A program made the translations under genes and the position numbers. The notes under the pieces are model-generated. The model saw only the letters and a program-made list of their open reading frames with translations. It did no database searches and was not told where the DNA came from. A stretch of DNA of 50,085 bases, from positions 1 to 50,085 of the forward strand of contig JABEUN010000060.1 of the NCBI GenBank assembly GCA_013044385.1, in the 5' to 3' direction. This document shows, piece after piece, positions 8,090-16,762 of this stretch; position 1 is the stretch's first letter, and each line of letters begins with the position of its first letter. The stretch is from Acidimicrobiaceae bacterium. GTDB lineage: Bacteria; Actinomycetota; Acidimicrobiia; Acidimicrobiales; Acidimicrobiaceae.

Positions 8090-9499
8090 ATGAACTTCCT
8101 CCATAAACCCACGCGCTCGAATTCGTATCGTGACGCAAAGATCCTTCCAATGTGGTTGGATGACCCACTTGCACCGGATCCACATGCACGCCTCACTGAA
8201 AAAAAGAGATACGACCTCGCGATAGTGGGCGGGGGTTATAACGGACTGTGGACTGCGCTTCTAGCCAAGGAGAGGTACCCAAATCTCGAAGTGTGCATTC
8301 TCGAGGCAGACCGGATTGGTTGGGCCGCCTCGGGTAGGAACGGCGGATTCTGCACCTCGACACTGACTCACGGCGCTTCCAACGCCGAGGAGCGCTTTCC
8401 AAATGAAGCGGCGAAGCTGGAACATCTGGGACTCGAGAATCTCCGGGAGTTGGCCGAAACGGTGGAGCGTTACGGCATCGATTGCAACTTGGAGAGGACG
8501 GGCGAGATCGAGGTAGCCACAAAGGAACACGAACTCGAATGGCTCGACGAACTAGCTAAGTCAGAGTCGCGATTTGGAAGCAACGTGAAGGTGCTCGACG
8601 CAAAAGAGGTCCGGGGGGAGATCCACTCGCCGACATACCTTGGTGGGGTCTGGAAGCAAGACACCACCTATATGCTCAACCCGGCCAGATTAGCCTGGGG
8701 GCTCGAACGCGTCATAAGGGAGCTGGGTGTCGACATCTATGAGTCGACCAAGGTGCTCGACTTATCCCGCCACGGAGCTCAGCTAACCGTCAAGACCCAC
8801 TACGCCGATGTCAGCGCACAGAAGGTCGCTATCTGCACCAACGCATTTCCCCCCCTACTCAAACGGATCAGCAACTACGTGGTACCGGTATACGACTACG
8901 TGTTGGCGACCGAACCGCTCTCAGCTGAGAGGATGGAGTCAATCGGATGGAAAAACCGTCAAGGTGTCGGCGACGTGTCGAACCAGTTCCACTACTACCG
9001 GCTCACCATGGACAATCGGATTCTTTGGGGTGGCTATGACGCCATCTACCACTATGGCGGAGCTGTCAATGACTCACTCGACCAGCGGGACAGAACCTTC
9101 GAAGTCCTGGCAAACCACTTCTACTCCACGTTCCCTCAGCTAGAAGGCGTCAACTTCTCCCACCGGTGGGGTGGCGCCATAGACACATGCTCGCGCTTTT
9201 TCCCATTTTTCGGGCGCGCCTTCTCGAATATGGCTGCTTACTCGGTCGGCTTCACCGGAATGGGCGTTGGCTCAACGCGTTTTGCCTCCAACGTCCTACT
9301 CGACATGCTCTATGAGGGTAGGACCGAGCGGACAGAGTTAGAACTCGTTAAGACCAAACCGGCTCCGTTCCCGCCAGAGCCGATACGATACGGAGTCATA
9401 CAGTTAACCAAGTGGGCGCTCAGCCGGGAGGACAAGACAGGAGACAGGAACGGATGGCTCAAGACGCTCGACAGACTCGGACTCGGCTTCGACTCCTGA
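8090..9499 (+). CDS. FAD-dependent amine/amino-acid oxidoreductase (DAO family)
   Basis: 469 residues. The DAO fold begins with the dinucleotide-binding loop VGGGYNGLW (about 46-54), followed by an acidic beta-2 end (CILEAD) and the ASGRNGGFC segment that contacts flavin in gamma-glutamylputrescine oxidase-like enzymes. The late SVGFTGMGVGSTRFAS stretch is the usual C-terminal flavin-binding motif. Likely reaction: oxidative deamination or demethylation of an amine, giving H2O2. The substrate cannot be read from sequence. ATG 8090 has AGGGGTG upstream. It stands alone, facing rsmI 25 bp away, and may be controlled by the palindrome upstream. Confidence 0.85.
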   Translation: MNFLHKPTRSNSYRDAKILPMWLDDPLAPDPHARLTEKKRYDLAIVGGGYNGLWTALLAKERYPNLEVCILEADRIGWAASGRNGGFCTSTLTHGASNAEERFPNEAAKLEHLGLENLRELAETVERYGIDCNLERTGEIEVATKEHELEWLDELAKSESRFGSNVKVLDAKEVRGEIHSPTYLGGVWKQDTTYMLNPARLAWGLERVIRELGVDIYESTKVLDLSRHGAQLTVKTHYADVSAQKVAICTNAFPPLLKRISNYVVPVYDYVLATEPLSAERMESIGWKNRQGVGDVSNQFHYYRLTMDNRILWGGYDAIYHYGGAVNDSLDQRDRTFEVLANHFYSTFPQLEGVNFSHRWGGAIDTCSRFFPFFGRAFSNMAAYSVGFTGMGVGSTRFASNVLLDMLYEGRTERTELELVKTKPAPFPPEPIRYGVIQLTKWALSREDKTGDRNGWLKTLDRLGLGFDS

Positions 9500-9524
9500 C
9501 AAGAGGATCATAGAAACTAGCACC

Positions 9525-10427
9525 TCATTCGGACTGGTCGTCATTCAAGATACCTTCGCCTCTTAGTACGAGCAGGAGTTCGTAGGCACCCCGCCTTGGG
9601 ACCCCGGTCAGTTCGGAAAGTACGACCGACGCCTCCTTCACTTTTATCCCGCTTTTAAGTAGGACAGTTGCAATCCTCTGCTGTTCTACGTGGGATGAAA
9701 CTGTCCTAGTGGTGGCCGAGATTACCATCACATACTCGCCCTTGGGAGGGTTGACTATCTTGGAACCGAGTATCGACGACACTTCGGCCGACACCGACGA
9801 CTCGTGGATCTTTGTCAACTCCTTGGCAACGAGCACGCGGTGTCCGGGCCCGTAAACCGATGAAATATCGCCGAGTGACTCGATGATTCTGTGCGGCGCT
9901 TCGAACGCAACCACTGGAAAACCCATCGACTTTGCCCGCTCAAGGTAGCTGATTCGGGCTTCACGCTGAGCGTGAAGGAAGCCGGCAAAATGGAACTCCG
10001 TAACGTCAAAATCTGCTAGGGCGATCACAGATGTCAGCGCTGACGGACCGGGAACCACTTCGAGCGACAACCCCGCTGCCCGCACGGCACCCACGAAGTC
10101 TGCACCTGGATCCGATACGCCCGGCATCCCAGCATCAGAGACTAGAACCACTACCCGTCCGGTTCCAATAAGTTCCACCACCGCATCGACATCGACGCGT
10201 CCCTTGCCGAAAAGGGACGCGATCTTCTTGTTTCTGATTCCGAGGTGTGTTAGCAGCTTCCGGCTCTGCCGCGAGTCCTCTGCCACGATGAGGTCGGCAA
10301 TTCTGAGCGTCTCGACCGCCCTGAAACTCAGATCCGACAGGTTGCCGATCGGAGTACCTAATAGGACGAGTCGCCCCGAGTTCTTTTCGGTCAGTTCAGC
10401 CGGCGCAACACCTGAGAGCTCGGTCAA
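9525..10427 (-). CDS. rsmI: 16S rRNA (cytidine1402-2'-O)-methyltransferase
   Basis: 300-residue tetrapyrrole-methylase-fold (SPOUT-unrelated) methyltransferase that ribose-methylates C1402 in the 30S P site. Diagnostic segments are LVLLGTPIGNLSDLSFRA near the N-terminus, IVAEDSRQSRKLL, VSDAGMPGVSDPG and VPGPSALTSVIALA, then FEAPHRI. Start TTG 10427 shares bases with the TGA of the upstream DUF192 gene (TTGA), so its translation depends on that gene. Confidence 0.95.
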   Translation of the reverse strand: MTELSGVAPAELTEKNSGRLVLLGTPIGNLSDLSFRAVETLRIADLIVAEDSRQSRKLLTHLGIRNKKIASLFGKGRVDVDAVVELIGTGRVVVLVSDAGMPGVSDPGADFVGAVRAAGLSLEVVPGPSALTSVIALADFDVTEFHFAGFLHAQREARISYLERAKSMGFPVVAFEAPHRIIESLGDISSVYGPGHRVLVAKELTKIHESSVSAEVSSILGSKIVNPPKGEYVMVISATTRTVSSHVEQQRIATVLLKSGIKVKEASVVLSELTGVPRRGAYELLLVLRGEGILNDDQSE

Positions 10428-10750
10428 ATTCGAAGTTCCAGCTGGTCACCAACTTTTATATGCCAACTCTGAGCCACTCTCTGATCTGCAATGACCGCCC
10501 ATTTTGAACGTGGCACAATCGGAGACAACCTCCTAGGAGAAAGATCGGAGACCTTGAGGACCTTCATGTTCCGATCGCAGAAGATCACCTTGGTGTCGGC
10601 CTTTCTGTGCAGCGAATGGGTAAACTTAGCGTCGGATATGACATACACGACTTCCCTGTTCTTCGCAGGGTAAGAAGCCCAGAGCGCAAAGGGGCCAGAC
10701 CTAACCTCTGCACTTCCGAGCACATCACCCTCGCGAAGCAGCCAAGCCAA
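10424..10750 (-). CDS. DUF192 family small protein
   Basis: 108 residues. It resembles actinobacterial DUF192 proteins: an opening WLLREGDVLGSAEV strand, a central VIFCDRNMKVLKVSDLSPRR segment, and an ending WHIKVGDQLELR, but with a shortened middle. Function of the family is unknown. No signal peptide is visible. Start TTG 10750 is chosen because GGAGG lies five bases upstream. It overlaps rsmI, which is probably its operon partner. Confidence 0.65.
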   Translation of the reverse strand: MAWLLREGDVLGSAEVRSGPFALWASYPAKNREVVYVISDAKFTHSLHRKADTKVIFCDRNMKVLKVSDLSPRRLSPIVPRSKWAVIADQRVAQSWHIKVGDQLELRI

Positions 10751-10994
10751 AGTCTCCTCCAGTCAGAAGTCGACACTAGAGATGACCGCTCAAGCTAGCT
10801 GAAACGATCACCTCCTCCTACCGTGAGCCGAAGCTTATACGAGAAGGCTTCCCCACCAGCTAGGCCAGGAGTGCTCCGATCCTAAAAATGGTGACCGGGA
10901 GTCATGCCAGATTCGACCAACGACCAACTAGTTCGGGTCTAATTTTCACCTTCGCTGAGGACAGCATTGCGTGAGCGTTCCAAGTTGAAGGCAC

Positions 10995-11000
10995 TATGAT
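10995..11000 (+). promoter_or_regulatory. -10 element of the bL37-like gene
   Basis: TATGAT at 10995-11000 matches the actinobacterial TANNNT consensus and ends nine bases before ATG 11010. No Shine-Dalgarno sequence separates them. No good -35 is visible at standard spacing (TTGCGT at 10967 would need a 22-base spacer). The arrangement predicts a leaderless or nearly leaderless mRNA. Confidence 0.5.
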
Positions 11001-11009
11001 GGTCGTCCT

Positions 11010-11093
11010 ATGTCAAAGAGAACCAACAAGCGCAGGCTACGTACCAAGAAGAAGGCCAATCACGGCAAAAAGCCCAACTGCGGCCGAGGCTAA
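11010..11093 (+). CDS. Large ribosomal subunit protein bL37-like peptide
   Basis: 27 residues, very basic, with the core KKKANHGKKPN. As I recall, the mycobacterial ribosomal protein bL37 is a similarly tiny basic peptide ending in a KANHGKRPN-like motif, so this is a likely homologue. The start lacks a ribosome-binding site and has a -10 element just upstream. An intrinsic terminator follows at 11114, so this is probably a single-gene unit. Standard gene callers would skip it. Confidence 0.75.
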   Translation: MSKRTNKRRLRTKKKANHGKKPNCGRG

Positions 11094-11113
11094 CAGTTGA
11101 TCCAGATATGAGT

Positions 11114-11147
11114 ACCCTGGGGTGAGAGTCCCAGGGTTTCGCATTTA
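11114..11147 (+). terminator. Rho-independent terminator after bL37-like gene
   Basis: Stem ACCCTGGG(G) pairs with (T)CCCAGGGT around the loop TGAGAG, giving eight to nine base pairs, followed by TTTCGCATTT. It lies 20 bases after the stop codon and ends the short bL37-like transcript. Confidence 0.8.
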
Positions 11148-11291
11148 ACGGCTCCTTGACAAAACGCTAACTAGGGCAGGCCACAGGCCGGTTGGCGGGC
11201 AATTGTAGACTGATTCCCAAAGTAACATAGGGATCCGTAAGACCAGAATGTCGCTCTTTCAAGTACAACATCGGAACAGTTGGGGGGCCTT

Positions 11292-13130
11292 GTGTCGGTG
11301 AAGGTAGCGGCTATACAACTCGACCTAGTCTACGGGAACAAGTCCACTAACACCGCTACTCTACTCGCGCTCATAGACAAAGCTATCTCTTCAGGAGCGC
11401 GCCTAGTGGTCACTCCCGAGATGGGGAACACGGGTTACATGATCCCGAACCCGGAGTATGCCTACCTCGTCGCGGAAACCCTGGATGGGGCCCTAATGAG
11501 CCAGATACTCACGATATCAAAAGGAACTGGGTCGCTCATCTGCGTCGGCTTCTGTGAAATCGATCCGAACACACGTGCGCTATACAACTCTGCGGCGCTG
11601 GTAGGGCCGGATGGTATCTTGCTACATCATCGAAAGCTCCACCCTTATGTGTGCGATCCGCTGTGGGCCGCCGATGGGGACCGAGCTCCAGGAGTTGTCG
11701 ACACTGACATTGGGCGTATCAGCGTGGCAATTTGTGCGGACGTCGACTATCCGGAGACGACCGCAATCGCGGCCAATCACGGGGCCGAAATATTAGCCCT
11801 GCCCACCTGCTGGATTGCAGAACGTGCACCTTCGCCAGTCTGGATGGCAAGAGCCTACGAGAGCGGCATATACCTCATAGCTGCAGACAGCTGTGGCAAT
11901 GAGTCCGGATTCCAGTTTTCCGGAGGCACGTCGATCCTCGGACCCACCGGATCGATAATTGCGAGCCTCGACACAGGATCCGGCATCGTGATGGCCGATA
12001 TCGATATAGCCGCCCTCAGGAAAGCCCGCTCATCTGAGGTCCCCGAGTCATCGTTGGGTGCGTATCGAAAGTACCCCGACTCTGCTCGCCTCCAGACCCT
12101 CCGCCTCGTCGACAGAGGAGCTGCGTTCGATCTGCTGAGACCCACATACACCTGGGATTCCTCTGAAACTGACTGGGTCCGAAGAAGGCTCAACATGGAT
12201 CCACAGATACCATCTGCTCCGGTCCAAGTTGAAGTCGCGCAACTCGACCGTGACACCTGGTTCGGTGGATCGGCCAGTTGGATCAGCCAGGAACGGTTGG
12301 CTCAGGACGTATCCCAAGCAATACGAGGTGCTTCGGGACCTAGGGGTGGCACCGCGGATCGACTGCTAGTACTTCCCGACTTTTCATCGACTCAAAGTTC
12401 CACCGGAGAGTCGATTATATCAGACCCGGCTAAGTTCGCCAGGGACCTTGCCAACGGTATTGGTCTCGGCACCGGGCTTGCGATAGCAGCGTGGAGCGCT
12501 GATTGCGAATGTGGGAGCAAGAGGCAGACCGTCAACTGCTTCGGTATCGACGGCCTAATAGGTTCGCGGGTGGCATCTTCAGAGCCGAGATGCGCCTGCG
12601 GGAAAGAGCCAGACCGCCTACGGCCGTTTGAGACCCGGTTGGGGGCTATTGCAGCGCTGTGGGGGCCAGAGGCACTCTCACCGCTGCCTGCACGCCTGAT
12701 GGCCCTCAACGGTGCCTGGATCACCGCTATTAGCGCGGACCTAAAACAGCCGGCCCCAATCCCACTTGAAAAAACTGAGATTCCACACCCGAGTCCGATT
12801 CGGACAAACTACGATCCGACGGGCTTCCACCTCATGCGCCAAAGGGGTGCAGAGAACAACACTTTCACGGCATTCGCTAACACCCCTTCGCCTGGCGGCT
12901 TCGGTTTCTCCGGAATCTTTTCATCCGAGCTAGACGCCGCGAAGTTGTTTGAGGTCTCGCTCGGACCAGAAGAGGTCGGCTACACGTCAACTACGATAAA
13001 TTTCCCAGCAACCGACTATTCCACCCAGTGCACCGTCGATAAACCTATGCTAAAGATGCGTAGAACACAGCACTATATCCCACTGGTCTCACATTCACAT
13101 TGGCGCCAAAGCACCTTGATGCCGCACTGA
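11292..13130 (+). CDS. Tandem nitrilase-fold (CN-hydrolase) protein, second half degenerate
   Basis: About 612 residues, twice the length of a single nitrilase domain. Residues 1-260 carry the complete Glu-Lys-Cys triad: VTPEMGNTGY (E43), HHRKLHPY (K115) and VAICADVDYPE (C148). From about residue 311 (VQVEVAQLDRD) the same fold seems to repeat: LLVLPDFS aligns with the Glu strand, and LGAIAALWGPE with the nucleophile elbow, where Cys is replaced by Gly. The second copy is therefore probably catalytically dead. The family hydrolyses or condenses carbon-nitrogen bonds (amidases, carbamoylases, nitrilases); the substrate is unknown. The start could be TTG 11280, GTG 11292 or GTG 11298. I prefer 11292 because GGGGGG lies just upstream. 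Confidence 0.8.
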   Translation: MSVKVAAIQLDLVYGNKSTNTATLLALIDKAISSGARLVVTPEMGNTGYMIPNPEYAYLVAETLDGALMSQILTISKGTGSLICVGFCEIDPNTRALYNSAALVGPDGILLHHRKLHPYVCDPLWAADGDRAPGVVDTDIGRISVAICADVDYPETTAIAANHGAEILALPTCWIAERAPSPVWMARAYESGIYLIAADSCGNESGFQFSGGTSILGPTGSIIASLDTGSGIVMADIDIAALRKARSSEVPESSLGAYRKYPDSARLQTLRLVDRGAAFDLLRPTYTWDSSETDWVRRRLNMDPQIPSAPVQVEVAQLDRDTWFGGSASWISQERLAQDVSQAIRGASGPRGGTADRLLVLPDFSSTQSSTGESIISDPAKFARDLANGIGLGTGLAIAAWSADCECGSKRQTVNCFGIDGLIGSRVASSEPRCACGKEPDRLRPFETRLGAIAALWGPEALSPLPARLMALNGAWITAISADLKQPAPIPLEKTEIPHPSPIRTNYDPTGFHLMRQRGAENNTFTAFANTPSPGGFGFSGIFSSELDAAKLFEVSLGPEEVGYTSTTINFPATDYSTQCTVDKPMLKMRRTQHYIPLVSHSHWRQSTLMPH

Positions 13131-13846
13131 CACGCAGCGGCGCTCACCTACCAAGAGTCCTCCGGGTAAACAATGAGGTCCGAAATGCTATGACGCTTGC
13201 ACTGCCGGTTTAAAATGACCACATCGCACTCTACCGAAGGTCATCTCTGCACTACTGATCCATTTGGGCGGTCGTAGGTCGACTCGAAACGTTTATCTCC
13301 AAGAATTAGCTCTTGAGCATCTCACCTCTGTAAGCCAAACCACTGCAATGTGCTAGGTAGCGACTCCGAAGTGAGGAACTGGACTCGACGTACTAGGAAA
13401 GAATTGGACTATCGTCACACGAAACAGTCCAGCCTCACCCCTGCTGATCAGGACAAACCGAGCAGTGCTGGATCGCTGAAAGGCACTTGGTAGGTAACCT
13501 CCTCAACGGAGACGTACCGGATCCATGACGGACCGTCCTCCAATAGAACAGAGCCGAATTTTAAAGGGCAGATCCCGGCCTCTCGCACTCAAGCTACGAG
13601 ACCTCCCTCCGATCAAGATTGCTCTACCCCACTTCCGGAAAACTAGTTAGATCAATCCATTACCTTGCAAAGATCTGAATATTTCTCTGGAGTTACCGAG
13701 TATGTCACCTTTTGCCTGTCACGTTAAGCCATAGACCCAGAGCACCACTTGACCGGCGACCACGAATTAGAGCTGCGAACCTTACCCTGCTGAGCTTCGC
13801 ACGAACACCAAATCCGTGCTGTGCAGCCAACGGCCTGGATCCAGGA
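13131..13846. other. 716-bp stretch without a convincing gene
   Basis: It lies between the convergent nitrilase-like gene and the DUF2269-like gene. No recognised RNA gene, tRNA, IS end or terminator is seen. On the minus strand GGAGGGAGG (around 13605) precedes two tiny overlapping frames: a TTG-start frame of 29 codons and a GTG-start frame 13448-13588 of 46 codons ending in PFSDPALLGLS. Neither resembles a known protein. It may be a decayed gene or hold an unknown small RNA or peptide. Confidence 0.5.
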
Positions 13847-14326
13847 TCATGGTTTGAAAAGCATGAGGTAGAACGCCACCCCATAGCCCACCACCATGAC
13901 ATACCCAAACAGGTTCGCACGCCTGACCCGCACCTTGAGGGGGTCGCTGGCGCCTACGCGGCCTTCCAGACTGGCTGCGATCGCACCTTCGAGAGGCCAT
14001 ACAAGTAAATAACATCCGATAGAGAGTACGAGCCAGATGACCACTGCTGCTTGGAACCAGGCCGCCTTGAAATCGGCACCCTGATGACCAAGCAACGCCA
14101 CCAGAATACCGAAAACAGGAACGAGAGCGATAATCCTCGAGGGAAGGTTGGTTCGGCCATCGAAGTAGGTTGAGACCGATCTATCTTTGGGCTTTCTGAC
14201 AAAGGCATCGGCCTTGAGCAACGTAAAGAGGTTCGCCGCAAATCCCAAGAAGCCGATAACGACGTGAGCGAGTAGTACAGCGATATACAGGACCCCGGAA
14301 TCCGAGGCGGAGGATACTGATGTCAA
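13847..14326 (-). CDS. DUF2269-like integral membrane protein
   Basis: 159 residues with four predicted transmembrane helices: YIAVLLAHVVIGFLGFAANL, IIALVPVFGILVALLG, AVVIWLVLSIGCYLLVW and FGYVMVVGYGVAFYLMLF. Long loops are polar, with a basic C-terminal loop before the last helix. The pattern fits the poorly characterised DUF2269 family. No function is known. TTG 14326 is the likely start, though no strong ribosome-binding site is visible. It begins 19 bases after the cysteine desulfurase stop, so the two are probably co-transcribed. Confidence 0.6.
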   Translation of the reverse strand: MTSVSSASDSGVLYIAVLLAHVVIGFLGFAANLFTLLKADAFVRKPKDRSVSTYFDGRTNLPSRIIALVPVFGILVALLGHQGADFKAAWFQAAVVIWLVLSIGCYLLVWPLEGAIAASLEGRVGASDPLKVRVRRANLFGYVMVVGYGVAFYLMLFKP

Positions 14327-14345
14327 CTATTCGGATCCGTTCTAA

Positions 14346-15467
14346 TCAGGGGCACAATCGTCCAGCTATCGCTTTGACTGCATCAGCAACAAATCTCACC
14401 TCATCCTCGGACTCGTCACCGGTAAAGGAGAGCCTTAGCGAACTGCCTGCTAGCTCTCGGCTATATCCCATCGCTAACAGCACGTGCGATGGATCAAGCG
14501 CCCCCGATGCACAGGCCGAGCCCGCAGACGCACAGACCTCCTCCGCGTCCAGAAGAAAGAGAATCTCCTCAGACCTTACACCAGGGATGATCAAAGAAAC
14601 CACGCCGGGTACGGTGTCTGCCGAGTCACCCGTGAAGGTCACCCGGTCGCCTAGCTCGGCGAGCCTGTTACGCATAGCTTCCCGCAAATGCGCTGCTCTG
14701 GCGGAACGATTTTCAACCTCATCCTGTGCAAGCCTCAGAGCAACCAGTGCGGCGACAGCCGAAGCAACGTCCTGGGTGCCACTGCGGCGTTCTGACTCCT
14801 GACCACCTCCATAAAGCAGCGGGCGCAGCCAGCTCGGATTACGGGCCATCATCAGTCCAAATCCCTTTGGACCAGCGAACTTGTGGGCAGCCAAGAGGGC
14901 TCCATCTGCATGACGGAGCAGATTGTCTAGTCGCATCCAATGTGGAGCCTGAACAGCATCGACGATGAGCTTGGCATCGGGGTTCACCCGTTTCAGGTAG
15001 GTGCCGACGTGGTCGATCGGCTGGAGCACTCCGGTCTCGTTGTTGACCGCCATCAGAAACAAAGCAGATAGCGAGGTGCTCAACTCTTTTATGGCCAGCT
15101 TGGCAGCGTTGAAGTCGATTACCCCATCGCCCTGAACAGGCATCTGTTGCGCTCCGATTCGGAAAGCCGGATCCAAGATCGCATGGTGCTCAATTGTGCT
15201 GACCAAGGTTGTGCCCACGTTCCTAAAACTCTCAACGAGGGTATTAGCAGACTCTGTTCCGCCGGAAGTGAAGAAGATCTCCCTCGGCCCACATCCCAGT
15301 AGCTCGGCAAAACCCTCTCTGGTCTCTTCCAGAAGCGACTTAGCTTGCGCACCGACTCCATGGGACGACGATGGATTGCCGAAAAAGCGTCCCGCTGTAT
15401 CGACATACGCCTCAACTGCCTCTTTGCGCATCGGCACGGTCGAACATGCGTCGAAGTAGTAGGTCAT
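14346..15467 (-). CDS. Cysteine desulfurase (NifS/IscS class)
   Basis: 373 residues from ATG 15467, which is preceded by GAGGA; the frame is open further upstream but lacks family features there. PLP-dependent aminotransferase-class-V enzyme that removes sulfur from L-cysteine as a persulfide for Fe-S clusters and thiolated tRNA. Visible features: DACSTVP at the N-terminus, SGGTESAN, the Asp/Gln pair in DAVQAPHW, the Schiff-base lysine in AAHKFAGPKG (K196), and the flexible-loop Cys in SAGSACASGALDPSHVL (C319), typical of group I enzymes. No scaffold gene (iscU) or mnmA is adjacent. Confidence 0.92.
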   Translation of the reverse strand: MTYYFDACSTVPMRKEAVEAYVDTAGRFFGNPSSSHGVGAQAKSLLEETREGFAELLGCGPREIFFTSGGTESANTLVESFRNVGTTLVSTIEHHAILDPAFRIGAQQMPVQGDGVIDFNAAKLAIKELSTSLSALFLMAVNNETGVLQPIDHVGTYLKRVNPDAKLIVDAVQAPHWMRLDNLLRHADGALLAAHKFAGPKGFGLMMARNPSWLRPLLYGGGQESERRSGTQDVASAVAALVALRLAQDEVENRSARAAHLREAMRNRLAELGDRVTFTGDSADTVPGVVSLIIPGVRSEEILFLLDAEEVCASAGSACASGALDPSHVLLAMGYSRELAGSSLRLSFTGDESEDEVRFVADAVKAIAGRLCP

Positions 15468-15757
15468 ATGCGATTCCTCTGATTCGGGCCCCATCACAGT
15501 CGCTATTGGTTCCCAAGCGACCCAACGCGGCCACAAAAACATCCTCAGTTGGGGCGACTGCCCTTGAAAATCCGGGTTTGAACTGGTTTTCCGTCGAATC
15601 CGCTGAGTAAATTGACATACATGTAAACAACCGAAATCAACTAACCGATTAGGTGTTACTAGTGTTGTAAATGTTAGTGGAGATCGGGACATATGGTTCC
15701 GGGCGTCTGGGGGCGTGGCGACGGTCCATCTGGGCTCGATCTCGTAGGAGGACACAG

Positions 15758-16762
15758 GTGCAATCAGTCAAGAATCAGCTAAGGCTCGACCCCCTGACGG
15801 GCCGCTGGGTGGCAGTGGCTGAGGAGCGCGCCTATCGACCATCGGCGTTCATTGCCAAGACTCTTCCAGTACAGGACGATCCGGGTGCCCCATGTCCGTT
15901 CTGCCCGGGAAACGAAGAGGAGACACCCCCGGCCCTTGAGACCTACGGCCCAAGCGGAAGCTGGACTGTGCGTGTGGTGCCAAACCTATATCCGGCCTTC
16001 TCCGGAGATGAACCGATGGTCACATCGAATCGCGGCCCGATCTTCACCTCAGCGCCAGCCTCTGGCCTACATGAGGTGGTTGTCCTCTCGCCCGAGCACG
16101 GCGCAAGCTGGGCGGACTTGGAAGATGCCCAGATTGGAACCGTGATGGCAGCCATCCGGGACAGGGTGGACGTCCACTCCAGATCCAAAGTGATCCGTTA
16201 CTCGCAACTCCTGCTCAATTATGGCCGAGAGGCCGGTGCATCTGTCGAACATCCACACGGTCAACTGTTGGGCATATCCTTCGTACCGCACGAGCTCGCT
16301 GACGAAATGGCAGGTTTCTCAAGGTTTGCAGGCGGGTGCCTTCTATGTACGACATACGAGATCGAAGAGACAATCGGCGTAAGACTGATCGACTCTGACG
16401 AAGACTCAATAACGATCTGCCCCTACTGGTCGGCATCACCTTATGAGATGATGATCATTCCGCGTGCACACGGTTCACACCTGCACTTGAGTTCGACTTC
16501 GGCCCTAGGTGGAATCGGAAGAGCGGTACGCTCAGCGCTCAAGAGGCTCCAGGCTTCGCTCGGAGACGTGGCATACAACCTAGTGATCCACGCCGCCCCA
16601 TACCGCTCGCTGGGTAACTTCCACTGGCATGTGCATCTCGTACCGAAACTTACTACCAAGGCCGGCTTCGAGTTAGGAACGGGCGTATCTATAAATATCG
16701 TCTCGCCTGAACAGGCCGCATCTGACCTTACGGGCAAGGATCTGGCGCAAGAGGCAAGCTGA
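15758..16762 (+). CDS. galT: Galactose-1-phosphate uridylyltransferase
   Basis: 334 residues. HIT-superfamily enzyme exchanging UMP between UDP-glucose and galactose-1-P (Leloir pathway). Zinc-type CPFCPG (C46, C49), the catalytic EHPHGQ with nucleophile His167, and the second-half zinc/UDP motif NFHWHVHLVP are visible. GTG 15758 is chosen over an upstream TTG/ATG in frame because TAGGAGG lies seven bases before it. The stop shares its A with the ATG of the following SRPBCC gene (TGATG), so translation is coupled. No galK or galE is nearby. Confidence 0.93.
   Translation: MQSVKNQLRLDPLTGRWVAVAEERAYRPSAFIAKTLPVQDDPGAPCPFCPGNEEETPPALETYGPSGSWTVRVVPNLYPAFSGDEPMVTSNRGPIFTSAPASGLHEVVVLSPEHGASWADLEDAQIGTVMAAIRDRVDVHSRSKVIRYSQLLLNYGREAGASVEHPHGQLLGISFVPHELADEMAGFSRFAGGCLLCTTYEIEETIGVRLIDSDEDSITICPYWSASPYEMMIIPRAHGSHLHLSSTSALGGIGRAVRSALKRLQASLGDVAYNLVIHAAPYRSLGNFHWHVHLVPKLTTKAGFELGTGVSINIVSPEQAASDLTGKDLAQEAS

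Noticed and set aside
10801-10819. Plus-strand ACGATCACCTCCTCC resembles the 3' end of 16S rRNA
   Set aside because: No other 16S rRNA sequence is present upstream; read instead as a Shine-Dalgarno-like element on the minus strand.
15468-15755. N-terminal extension of the cysteine desulfurase frame
   Set aside because: The extra 96 codons show no family similarity, and ATG 15467 has a good ribosome-binding site and the conserved first strand.
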